From Anaerorhabdus sp036637135 (GTDB taxonomy: Bacteria; Bacillota_I; Bacilli_A; Erysipelotrichales; Erysipelotrichaceae), in NCBI RefSeq assembly GCF_036637135.1, contig NZ_JAVWNC010000087.1:1-6492 (forward strand): DNA of 6,492 nucleotides, given 5' to 3'. This document shows positions 1-5,395 of this stretch, piece by piece (the first letter of the stretch is position 1; every line of letters starts with the position of its first letter). Position numbers and translations under genes: made by a program. Under the pieces are notes generated by a model. It did not search any database. It was not told where the DNA came from and saw nothing but the letters and a program-made list of their open reading frames with translations.

Positions 1-227
1 CCAAATTGATTTTCTTTCCATTTACTAACTGCTTCATCTTCTCCATAGATTAATACATCAACTCCCGGAGGAGCTGCCATTGTGTAAACACTTTTCATAA
101 AATCATTCGATGCTAATGTATCATCGATAACGATGATTTTATTTGAAAGTGTTGCCTTAATCCACTTATTGACTATCTGTCCATGGATAAGTCTAAAATC
201 AATTCTTACTAATTTAATATTTGCCAC
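1..227 (-). CDS. PTS mannose/fructose/sorbose-family EIIB component (partial, C-terminus off left edge)
   Basis: This is the N-terminal 75 residues of an EIIB subunit of the mannose/fructose/sorbose PTS family; the rest lies beyond the left edge. In this family, cytoplasmic EIIB takes phosphate from EIIA on a histidine and passes it to the sugar entering through EIIC/EIID. The translation opens with MANIKLVRIDFRLIHGQIV, and the RIDxRLIHGQ motif is the family signature; the phosphorylated histidine is His15. The 'MAAPPGVDV' stretch at about residues 54-62 also fits the family. The start is GTG (225-227). An AGGGG at 236-240, plus a closer AAGGA, serves as ribosome-binding site. It lies 15 bp after the EIIA stop, in the same reading frame, so it is surely co-transcribed with EIIA. 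EIIC and EIID are expected further left. The sugar cannot be predicted. Confidence 0.93.
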   Translation of the reverse strand, partial: MANIKLVRIDFRLIHGQIVNKWIKATLSNKIIVIDDTLASNDFMKSVYTMAAPPGVDVLIYGEDEAVSKWKENQF

Positions 228-242
228 TTCCTTTTCCCCTTT

Positions 243-638
243 CTAGTTACCCTTTAACTCTTTTGTAACGTTTCTTCCACTCATTGATAATGTATCTAGA
301 GCACATTGAGCAAGATCCTCTGTGCTGAGTGTATCTCTTTGCGAATAGACTTCAATAAACATTGCTAGATTAAGTCCTGTGATTACAATGTTGTTGAAAT
401 TTTGTGACAAAATCGTAAATGTTGTACTTGGGGTACCCCCATATAAGTCAACTAGGCATATTGTATCTTCTGGTAATTTAGATAATTCCACTTGAATTAT
501 CTCCATATAATCTTCCATTGCCATACCTGGTTCTAACGATAAAGCAATTGCATCCTCTACATTACCAATTATCATTTCAGCTGATCTTAATAATTCTTCC
601 CCAAAATGACCATGCGTTCCAACTAATATTTTTCTCAT
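243..638 (-). CDS. PTS mannose/fructose/sorbose-family EIIA component
   Basis: A complete 131-residue cytoplasmic EIIA protein of the mannose-family PTS. It accepts phosphate from HPr and hands it to EIIB. The N-terminus MRKILVGTHGHFGEELLRSA matches the family's first strand and helix. The phosphorylated histidine is His9, in 'GTHG'. The conserved DLYGGTP motif lies at 64-70, with Asp64 expected beside the active histidine, and 'GLNLAMFIEV' is at 88-97. The length is normal for a stand-alone EIIA domain (about 130-140 residues). The ATG at 636-638 is preceded by GAAAGGG (648-654) with 9 bases between, which supports this start. It is the first gene of a leftward PTS operon divergent from the RpiR regulator. 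EIIB follows after only 15 bp, in frame. In some bacteria (for example E. coli ManX) these two domains form one protein; here they are separate. Confidence 0.95.
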   Translation of the reverse strand: MRKILVGTHGHFGEELLRSAEMIIGNVEDAIALSLEPGMAMEDYMEIIQVELSKLPEDTICLVDLYGGTPSTTFTILSQNFNNIVITGLNLAMFIEVYSQRDTLSTEDLAQCALDTLSMSGRNVTKELKGN

Positions 639-661
639 ACTTGTAAGCCCTTTCTACAAAC

Positions 662-689
662 ACAATATCACAAAATATTTTTTTGTAAA
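662..689 (-). promoter_or_regulatory. Predicted sigma-A promoter of the PTS operon
   Basis: Read leftward, there is a -35 TTTACA (689-684), a 16-base spacer and a -10 TATTGT (667-662), with an extended -10 'TG' one base upstream. Transcription would start near 655, giving a leader of about 17 bases with the EIIA ribosome-binding site near its 5' end. An alternative pair is TTAACA (701-696) and TATTTT (677-672) with an 18-base spacer. No sigma-54 -24/-12 sequence, as used by LevR-controlled PTS operons, was seen. Prediction by eye only. Confidence 0.5.
670..686. promoter_or_regulatory. Candidate operator: 17-bp inverted repeat inside the PTS promoter
   Basis: ACAAAA-N5-TTTTGT is a perfect inverted repeat (670-675 and 681-686). 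It sits almost wholly within the spacer of the predicted PTS promoter, so a bound protein would block RNA polymerase. The divergent RpiR protein is the natural candidate to bind it. The repeat is purely A/T-rich apart from its ends and could occur by chance in this composition. The assignment is inference. Confidence 0.35.
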
Positions 690-699
690 TATGTTTGTT

Positions 700-715
700 A
701 AAAAAATATTTTTTT
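700..715. promoter_or_regulatory. 16-bp perfect A/T palindrome between the divergent promoters (possible operator or bent DNA)
   Basis: Seven A, then TA, then seven T form a perfect 16-bp palindrome between the two predicted -35 elements. Its centre is 31 bp (about three helical turns) from the AAATATTT core of the repeat at 670-686. It could be a second RpiR site or an intrinsically bent/UP-like A-tract that boosts both promoters. Nothing in the sequence decides between these. Confidence 0.3.
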
Positions 716-721
716 ATTTAG

Positions 722-750
722 TTTACACATTTGTCCACTCGTGATATTCT
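722..750 (+). promoter_or_regulatory. Predicted sigma-A promoter of the rpiR-HAD operon
   Basis: TTTACA (722-727), a 17-base spacer and TATTCT (745-750), with an extended -10 TG at 742-743. Transcription would start near 757, giving a leader of about 33 bases. The RpiR ribosome-binding site is the rather weak GGGG at 778-781, 8 bases before the ATG. Confidence 0.55.
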
Positions 751-789
751 TAACTAGTAAAGAAACGTTCATTAATTGGGGTATAATTT

Positions 790-1638
790 ATGAAAAATTT
801 GACTGTTCGAATGAGAATTAAAAGTCTTTATCGTGACATGAGTTCAAAAGAGAAGCAAATAGCTGACTATGTTTTAGACAACATAAAAAAAGTCTCACGT
901 AGTTCTATTAGCGAGATTTCAAGCGAGTTGGGATTAGCTGATTCCACTTTCTTTCAATTTTCTAGAAAACTTGGATACAACGGATTTAAAGATTTTAAAA
1001 TCGCTTTATTAACCGAAGAATTTGATCCTGAAATATCGATCCACGAAAAAATTTCAACTGTCGATTCAGAATTAACAATTCTCGAAAAAGTTTTCGATGC
1101 CTCTACTAAAGCAATAGAAGACACACGTAAAATTTTAGATGTTGAAACATACAGAAAAGCTGTTAATATCATGATTAATTCAAATTGTGTTTTCTTCTTT
1201 GGATTAGGTGGTTCTAACGCTGTTGCATTAGATAGTTATCACAAATTTCTTCGTTCCCCTATTAAAGTTAATTATGCCTCTGATTCGCATATCCAAATTA
1301 TGAATGCCTCTTTGCTTACGAGCAAAGACTGTGCTTTCGTAATATCACATACCGGGCTTAGTAAAGAAGCTCTTGAAATTGCATCTGTAGCTAAAGAAAA
1401 CAAAGCCAAGCTAATTGTTTTGACTAGTTACCCTTTATCTCCTCTTGCGAAGATGGCAGATGTTGTATTAATATCTTGTTCTGAAGAAACTAAGTATCGT
1501 TCTGAATCTTTGTCATCACGCTTATCGCAACTCAGTGTTATCGATGCATTGTTTGTTACAATCATGTTTAAAAACGATAAGAAAGCAAGCGCATCATTAA
1601 CTAAGATTAGAAAAGCAATTTCCAATACCAAAGAGTAA
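790..1638 (+). CDS. RpiR (MurR/RpiR) family transcriptional regulator with SIS domain
   Basis: A 282-residue cytoplasmic DNA-binding regulator, the usual length for the RpiR family. Residues 1-77 form the N-terminal helix-turn-helix domain: 'SSKEKQIADYVLDN' at 18-31 is the typical opening, and the recognition region reads 'LADSTFFQFSRKLGYNGFKDFK' split across 49-70. Residues from about 125 to 260 form a SIS sugar-phosphate-binding domain, with 'GLGGSNA' at 138-144 and 'ISHTGLSKE' at 185-193 in the places where the family contacts the phosphosugar. Members usually repress or activate sugar genes in response to a phosphorylated sugar. The divergent PTS operon is the likely target, and the HAD gene 20 bp downstream is co-transcribed. 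The usual 'VVRF' of the recognition helix is 'FFQF' here (Gln56 for Arg), which may reflect an unusual operator. The effector sugar is unknown. Confidence 0.94.
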   Translation: MKNLTVRMRIKSLYRDMSSKEKQIADYVLDNIKKVSRSSISEISSELGLADSTFFQFSRKLGYNGFKDFKIALLTEEFDPEISIHEKISTVDSELTILEKVFDASTKAIEDTRKILDVETYRKAVNIMINSNCVFFFGLGGSNAVALDSYHKFLRSPIKVNYASDSHIQIMNASLLTSKDCAFVISHTGLSKEALEIASVAKENKAKLIVLTSYPLSPLAKMADVVLISCSEETKYRSESLSSRLSQLSVIDALFVTIMFKNDKKASASLTKIRKAISNTKE

Positions 1639-1658
1639 TCATCGAGTGAGGTTCGTAA

Positions 1659-2483
1659 ATGAAAAATATCAAATTAGTTGCGAGTGACTTAGATAGAACA
1701 CTTTTAAATCAAGTATCTGAAGTGGGTGAATACACTCAAGATATCTTGAATAAAATAATGGATAAAGATATTTTATTTGTTCCTTGTAGCGCACGCACAT
1801 TCAAATTTATTCCATCTTGGATTCTAAACAATATAAAAATAAAATATATTGTAACATCAAATGGTTCAGTTATTTATAACAATCATACTCATGAACAAAT
1901 ATTAGTTCACGCGATTAGTGTAGAAAATTCTATTAAGCTTTTAGAAGATATAGAGAAAATAAATCCCTATTGGACAATAGATGCAAAAGGTGAATTATTT
2001 GTAAGTCGAAAAATAATCGAAGACCACTCTTCCATCAATATATCAGATGAATTTTATAAAGAAATATGTACCAATAGAGTTATCGTCGATGATTTTCACG
2101 ATGTCTTTGAAACAAGTACGGATGTTGCAAGAAAAATTCATTTCATCACAAAAGATGATGAAGCTAAATCTATACTCATAGATGCTCTTAAGAAATTTAA
2201 TTTTATTTATGTAACATCATCTCATCCTATAAACATTGAGATTACTGATCCTTTAGCCACTAAAGGAAATGCACTGAAATACATAATGGATAAAGAAAAA
2301 ATCTCCAAATCAGATGCAGTAGCTTTTGGAGATAATGATAACGATATTGAAATGCTTAGAAATGTTGAATATGGTATTGCAGTTGCCAACGCGACAGATA
2401 ATCTAAAACAAGTCGCGACCAAAATTATTGGTCACCACTCGGATGAAGCACTTGCTAAATTCCTTGAATCCAATCTACTATAA
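1659..2483 (+). CDS. Cof-type HAD-IIB family hydrolase (sugar-phosphate phosphatase)
   Basis: A 274-residue cytoplasmic HAD-superfamily phosphatase of the Cof type, normal in length. Motif I is DLDRT at 10-14, with nucleophile Asp10 and acid/base Asp12; Arg13 replaces the commoner Gly. Motif II is Ser44 in 'PCSAR'. Motif III is Lys202 in 'TKGNAL', and motif IV is GDNDND at 224-229, which holds Mg2+. The segment between about 80 and 195 is the C2-type cap that sets substrate choice. Such enzymes remove phosphate from sugar phosphates or related small molecules with broad specificity. The ATG is preceded by TGAGG (1647-1651) at 7 bases. It follows rpiR by 20 bp and precedes a terminator, so these two form one unit. 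A role in relieving sugar-phosphate stress from the divergent PTS is an inference. Confidence 0.93.
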   Translation: MKNIKLVASDLDRTLLNQVSEVGEYTQDILNKIMDKDILFVPCSARTFKFIPSWILNNIKIKYIVTSNGSVIYNNHTHEQILVHAISVENSIKLLEDIEKINPYWTIDAKGELFVSRKIIEDHSSINISDEFYKEICTNRVIVDDFHDVFETSTDVARKIHFITKDDEAKSILIDALKKFNFIYVTSSHPINIEITDPLATKGNALKYIMDKEKISKSDAVAFGDNDNDIEMLRNVEYGIAVANATDNLKQVATKIIGHHSDEALAKFLESNLL

Positions 2484-2484
2484 T

Positions 2485-2532
2485 AAAAATAGACTTCTCG
2501 TTTGTCGTTTCAAACTTTGAAGTCTATTTTTT
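2485..2532. terminator. Bidirectional Rho-independent terminator between convergent operons
   Basis: AAAAATAGACTTC (2485-2497) pairs perfectly with GAAGTCTATTTTT (2519-2531). Within the loop, GTTTG (2500-2504) can also pair with CAAAC (2511-2515). The T-run after the right arm ends rightward transcription of rpiR-HAD. The A-run at the left arm becomes a U-run on the other strand and ends leftward transcription of HAD-pfkB. The position, 2 bases after one stop and about 44 bases after the other, fits this double role. Confidence 0.88.
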
Positions 2533-2575
2533 GTGTTGTAACTATTCAGGAACAAACCCACCAACATTTTGGTAT

Positions 2576-3502
2576 TTATTTCTTCTTTAGTATAACTGCT
2601 TTCATCAAACTTTTAACGCTCTTTGAATCTGCTGGTTTAGTACCATTGGTTGTTACAGCCCCTGTAGCCGCAGCCATAGATATCTTAATAATTTCTTCTA
2701 ATGTATATTTTTGGTCGTATCCATAAGCGATACCACCCACCAATGCATCTCCAGCACCAACAGGTGATTTTGTTTCTACATAGATTGGCATCGCTTGATA
2801 TACAACATCTTTGGTTACATAGATTGCACCATCTTTACCTAATGACACCACAACTAATACAATTCCCTTTTTTACAAGTTCTTTTGCTTTTTCAATGCAT
2901 TCAGTATTTGTTAAAGTTGTTACTCCAAATAAATCACACAACTCTTTTCTATTCGGTTTAATGATTGTAGGAATACTCTTTATCCCTTGTTTTAATGCTT
3001 CTCCAGATGCATCTAAAATAACATATGCACCTAGTTTTTTGATTTCTGTAACCATCTTCTCATAGGCATTTTCTTGAATACCAACAGGTAAACTTCCAGA
3101 TAACACTACTACATCCATTGGCTTAACATTTGCTTTAAGTGCATGCATAATTTCAACTACATTCTTCTTATCTACTTTAGGTCCTCTTTCATTAAATTCT
3201 GTTAGATGACCTTTTTTATCGATTACTTTTAGATTGATACGAGTACTTTCTTCAATAGTAGAAGAAAATAATGGTATATATCGAGATTCCATTACATCTT
3301 TTATCATTGTCCCTACTGCTCCACCAAGAATTGTATAGGCTGTAGAAACACCATTTAAAGCACGTACTGTTTTTGAAACATTAATTCCTTTACCGCCAAT
3401 ATCATAACTAACAATTTCAATTCTATTCAATGTTCCCTTATCGATTGAATCACATTCTGCTGTTTTATCCAAAGATGGATTTAATGTTACTGTATGGATC
3501 AT
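2576..3502 (-). CDS. pfkB: 1-phosphofructokinase-family hexose-phosphate kinase (PfkB fold)
   Basis: A 308-residue cytoplasmic sugar kinase of the PfkB/ribokinase fold, in the 1-phosphofructokinase / tagatose-6-phosphate kinase (FruK/LacC) branch. It would use ATP to make a bisphosphate such as fructose-1,6-bisphosphate from fructose-1-phosphate. Substrate-side motifs are 'TLNPSLDKT' at 6-14, 'GGKGINVS' at 36-43 and 'TRINLK' at 87-92. ATP-side motifs are 'LSGSLP' at 134-139, 'KPNRKEL' at 182-188 and 'VGAGDALVGG' at 248-257 with catalytic base Asp252. A perfect AGGAGG (3510-3515) lies 7 bases before the ATG. It is 13 bp after the HAD gene, so the two are co-transcribed. FruK, LacC and related kinases share these motifs, so the exact substrate stays open; fructose-1-phosphate is the most likely guess. 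Confidence 0.9.
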   Translation of the reverse strand: MIHTVTLNPSLDKTAECDSIDKGTLNRIEIVSYDIGGKGINVSKTVRALNGVSTAYTILGGAVGTMIKDVMESRYIPLFSSTIEESTRINLKVIDKKGHLTEFNERGPKVDKKNVVEIMHALKANVKPMDVVVLSGSLPVGIQENAYEKMVTEIKKLGAYVILDASGEALKQGIKSIPTIIKPNRKELCDLFGVTTLTNTECIEKAKELVKKGIVLVVVSLGKDGAIYVTKDVVYQAMPIYVETKSPVGAGDALVGGIAYGYDQKYTLEEIIKISMAAATGAVTTNGTKPADSKSVKSLMKAVILKKK

Positions 3503-3515
3503 TGTAAAACCTCCT

Positions 3516-4340
3516 CTATATTATTTCATAATGTTTTAAAGCATTATAAATTCCATTATCTAGTATATCTGTCGTAATGTAGTCCGCAACTTCTTTGATA
3601 TCTTCACTGCCATTTCCCATTGCAATTCCAATACCACAATCTCTTATCATTTCGTAGTCATTTGAACTATCACCAATACCTATTGCTTCTTTAATTGTTG
3701 CACCATATGTTTCACACACAAGTTGTGCAGCAGTAGATTTTGTTTCTGTTTTATATGATATTTCTACACAATGAGAACGAATACGTGGATTTCTTAATGT
3801 TGTTAACGCTTGAAATTCTTCAGGTAAATCTGTCTTCATTTGATTGATATACGCTTCTTCTTCACCATAGAAACAAATCTTTGCGACACGATCATTTTTA
3901 TCGCGATAGTCTAACGGGTAATAACAATTTGCCCGCATGATTTCTTTTCCTTCTTCCATATTTTTTGCGGATTTAGAGAAATATTCAAATACATGTCTAA
4001 ATGCTTTCTCATCATAATAAGCACCAGCATTACCTTCTAAGCAATACCCTAAGTTATGTTTCTCTGCAATCTTTATTAACTTTTGTATTTCATCTTCTGT
4101 CATTGATTTATCATGAATTCTTTTACCCTCAACATACACAACCGCACCAGCACTAAATACAAATCCATTCACATCTAAATTCAAAAATAGTTTTGCAGCT
4201 GAAAGTGATCTTCCTGTACACACAAATAACTTATGTCCATTGGCTTTGGCTTTTTCAATTGCTTCCATCGCAGAATATGGAACTGCATTAATTTGCGGGC
4301 TATACAAGGTACCATCAATATCTAGAAAAATATAACTCAT
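3516..4340 (-). CDS. Cof-type HAD-IIB family hydrolase (phosphatase)
   Basis: A 274-residue cytoplasmic HAD phosphatase, a distant paralogue of the one at 1659-2483. Motif I is DIDGT at 7-11, with nucleophile Asp7 and acid/base Asp9. Motif II is Thr42 in 'CTGR'. Motif III is Lys201 in 'TKSTAA', and motif IV is 'GDSSND' at 223-228. The cap domain lies at about 80-190 and carries a YY-rich stretch and several Cys. Family members dephosphorylate sugar phosphates, phospho-vitamins or flavin precursors; the substrate cannot be read here. The ATG has GAGG (4349-4352) 8 bases upstream. It is the first gene of a unit with the downstream PfkB-type kinase, 13 bp away. A kinase beside a phosphatase for possibly the same pool is noteworthy, but their substrates need not match. 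Confidence 0.92.
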   Translation of the reverse strand: MSYIFLDIDGTLYSPQINAVPYSAMEAIEKAKANGHKLFVCTGRSLSAAKLFLNLDVNGFVFSAGAVVYVEGKRIHDKSMTEDEIQKLIKIAEKHNLGYCLEGNAGAYYDEKAFRHVFEYFSKSAKNMEEGKEIMRANCYYPLDYRDKNDRVAKICFYGEEEAYINQMKTDLPEEFQALTTLRNPRIRSHCVEISYKTETKSTAAQLVCETYGATIKEAIGIGDSSNDYEMIRDCGIGIAMGNGSEDIKEVADYITTDILDNGIYNALKHYEII

Positions 4341-4363
4341 TTTTTCATCCTCACTTTTGTTCT

Positions 4364-4369
4364 ATTATA
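4364..4369 (-). promoter_or_regulatory. Probable -10 box of the HAD-pfkB promoter
   Basis: Read leftward, a perfect TATAAT lies 23 bases before the HAD start codon. Transcription would begin near 4357, with a short leader of about 17 bases carrying the ribosome-binding site. The -35 position (4387-4392, TTTTTT at 17-base spacing) is a poor match and lies inside the upstream terminator stem. The promoter is therefore plausible but not certain, and read-through from uxuB is the alternative source of transcripts. Confidence 0.45.
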
Positions 4370-4381
4370 CTATCTCTACAT

Positions 4382-4420
4382 AAAAGAAAAAAGGCAAATA
4401 GTATTTACCTTCTTTCTTTT
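4382..4420 (-). terminator. Rho-independent terminator after uxuA-uxuB
   Basis: The arms 4382-4398 and 4404-4420 form a 17-bp stem with a 5-base loop. As leftward RNA every position pairs, two of them as G-U wobbles (4412/4390 and 4407/4395). As rightward RNA the same two positions are A-C mismatches. This asymmetry supports function on the minus strand. The 3' arm contains a U-rich run (six U, C, four U). It lies about 130 bases after the uxuB stop and just before the HAD promoter. Confidence 0.65.
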
Positions 4421-4447
4421 TAATATATATAAGGGGATAGAATATAT

Positions 4448-4535
4448 CTACACATTGATAGGGGGTCAATGTATAGGCAAGCTTTCTTGCAAGAGTATAG
4501 TAACAAACCACTATCAAATAGTTGTGTTACTCTTG
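4448..4535 (-). other. Densely structured intergenic element: three abutting hairpins downstream of uxuB
   Basis: Three inverted repeats tile this stretch with almost no gap. Hairpin A pairs 4448-4458 with 4466-4476 (11 bp, one G-U as leftward RNA, loop containing a C5 run). Hairpin B pairs GCAAG (4477-4481) with CTTGC (4486-4490), with a 4-base loop. Hairpin C is longer and imperfect: 4490-4494 with 4531-4535, 4500-4505 with 4525-4530, and ACTAT/ATAGT (4510-4514, 4518-4522) at the tip. In the leftward transcript it would follow the uxuB stop by 17 bases and precede the terminator at 4382-4420. It may be a 3'UTR structure protecting the mRNA, a small RNA or an intergenic repeat. It matches no RNA family I recognise. 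No supportable reading frame was seen in the 212-bp gap. Confidence 0.45.
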
Positions 4536-4552
4536 TGTGATATTATGTGAAG

Positions 4553-5395
4553 TTAAACTCCTGAATATGCTGAGAAACCACCGTCAACTGGGATAACTAT
4601 TCCAGTTACAAAACTACTTGCTTGTTCACTTAATAAATAAAACAAAGTACCAATTAATTCATCAATTTCACCAAAGCGATTCATTGGTGTATTATTTAGT
4701 ATTTTCTTCGTTCTACCAGTCGCTTCTCCTTGTTCATTAAATAACATTTTTTGATTTTGTTTTGTTACAAAGAAACCTGGCGCAATTGCGTTACACCGTA
4801 TGTTTTCATTTTTGAAGTAAACCGCTAACCATTGTGTAAAATTACTGATACCAGCCTTGGCTGCGCTGTATGCAGGTATTTTAGTTAATGGCGTATATGC
4901 ATTCATACTGGATATATTAATCACACTACATCCTTTTTTACCAAGCATATCTTTTGAGAAGATTTGAGTTGGCAATAAAGTACCCATGAAGTTTAAATCA
5001 AATACAAATCGTATACCTTCTTCATCCAAATCATAAAATGTCTTTACTTCGTTCAAATTATTCTTATCAAAATACTCATCATCTGTAGTAGCTTTAGGAT
5101 TATTTCCACCTGCACCATTAATTAAGATATCGCACGGACCCAAATCATTTAAAACTGCTTGATGAATATTTTTTAATGATTCACTTGATAGTACATTACA
5201 CTTATATGCTTTTGAAGTACCACCAAGTTCATTTATTTCCTTTTCCAGTTCCAACACTGCTTCTTGATTGATATCCAACAGTGCTAATTTAGCTCCTGTC
5301 ATTGATATTGCTTTTGCAAATGTATTGCAAATAATTCCACCAGCTCCAGTTATGACAACCACTTTATTCTTTAAATCAATTTCAAAAGGTATCAT
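4553..5395 (-). CDS. uxuB: SDR-type D-fructuronate reductase (D-mannonate oxidoreductase)
   Basis: A 280-residue cytoplasmic NAD(P)-dependent short-chain dehydrogenase. It would reduce D-fructuronate to D-mannonate, the substrate of UxuA encoded just upstream. The nucleotide-binding loop is 'TGAGGIIC' at 16-23, a variant of TGxxxGxG that I associate with the fructuronate-reductase group. Asp41 after strand 2 suggests NAD(H) preference. 'NGAGG' is at 93-97 and Asn135 is in 'DLNFMG'. The catalytic Ser163, Tyr176 and Lys180 lie in 'ISS...YSAAK', and 'PVDGGFSAYSGV' closes the protein, as in Bacillus YjmF/UxuB. It is unrelated to the long-chain E. coli UxuB. The start overlaps uxuA by 14 bp. The AAAGG ribosome site is 11 bases before the ATG and can be paired in a hairpin, suggesting translational coupling. 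Assignment rests mainly on the uxuA linkage and the C-terminal and loop motifs. Confidence 0.88.
   Translation of the reverse strand: MIPFEIDLKNKVVVITGAGGIICNTFAKAISMTGAKLALLDINQEAVLELEKEINELGGTSKAYKCNVLSSESLKNIHQAVLNDLGPCDILINGAGGNNPKATTDDEYFDKNNLNEVKTFYDLDEEGIRFVFDLNFMGTLLPTQIFSKDMLGKKGCSVINISSMNAYTPLTKIPAYSAAKAGISNFTQWLAVYFKNENIRCNAIAPGFFVTKQNQKMLFNEQGEATGRTKKILNNTPMNRFGEIDELIGTLFYLLSEQASSFVTGIVIPVDGGFSAYSGV

Noticed and set aside
760..773. Catabolite-control (cre)-like sequence around AACGTT
   Set aside because: The CG core and a few flanking A's fit, but the defining outer TG and CA positions do not, so a CcpA site is not supported.
639..789. Sigma-54 promoter for the PTS operon
   Set aside because: Many mannose-family PTS operons use LevR and sigma-54, but no TGGCA-N-TTGCA (-24/-12) pattern was found; sigma-A boxes fit better.
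954..1631. Minus-strand open frames inside the RpiR gene (954-1172, 1428-1631)
   Set aside because: They are fully covered by a gene with clear HTH and SIS domains on the other strand, with no recognisable protein features of their own.
2222..2422. Minus-strand open frame inside the first HAD gene
   Set aside because: It is antisense to HAD motifs III and IV and its Ser/Leu-rich translation is the typical shadow of such a gene.
2560..2573. Small hairpin ACCAA-CATT-TTGGT just after the pfkB stop
   Set aside because: A 5-bp stem without a U-run is weak, and the strong terminator at 2485-2532 accounts for transcript ends.
2502..2961. Two overlapping plus-strand open frames (2502-2726 and 2701-2961)
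   Set aside because: They lie antisense to the well-supported PfkB-family kinase or its terminator, have no convincing ribosome site, and translate to composition-biased, family-less peptides.
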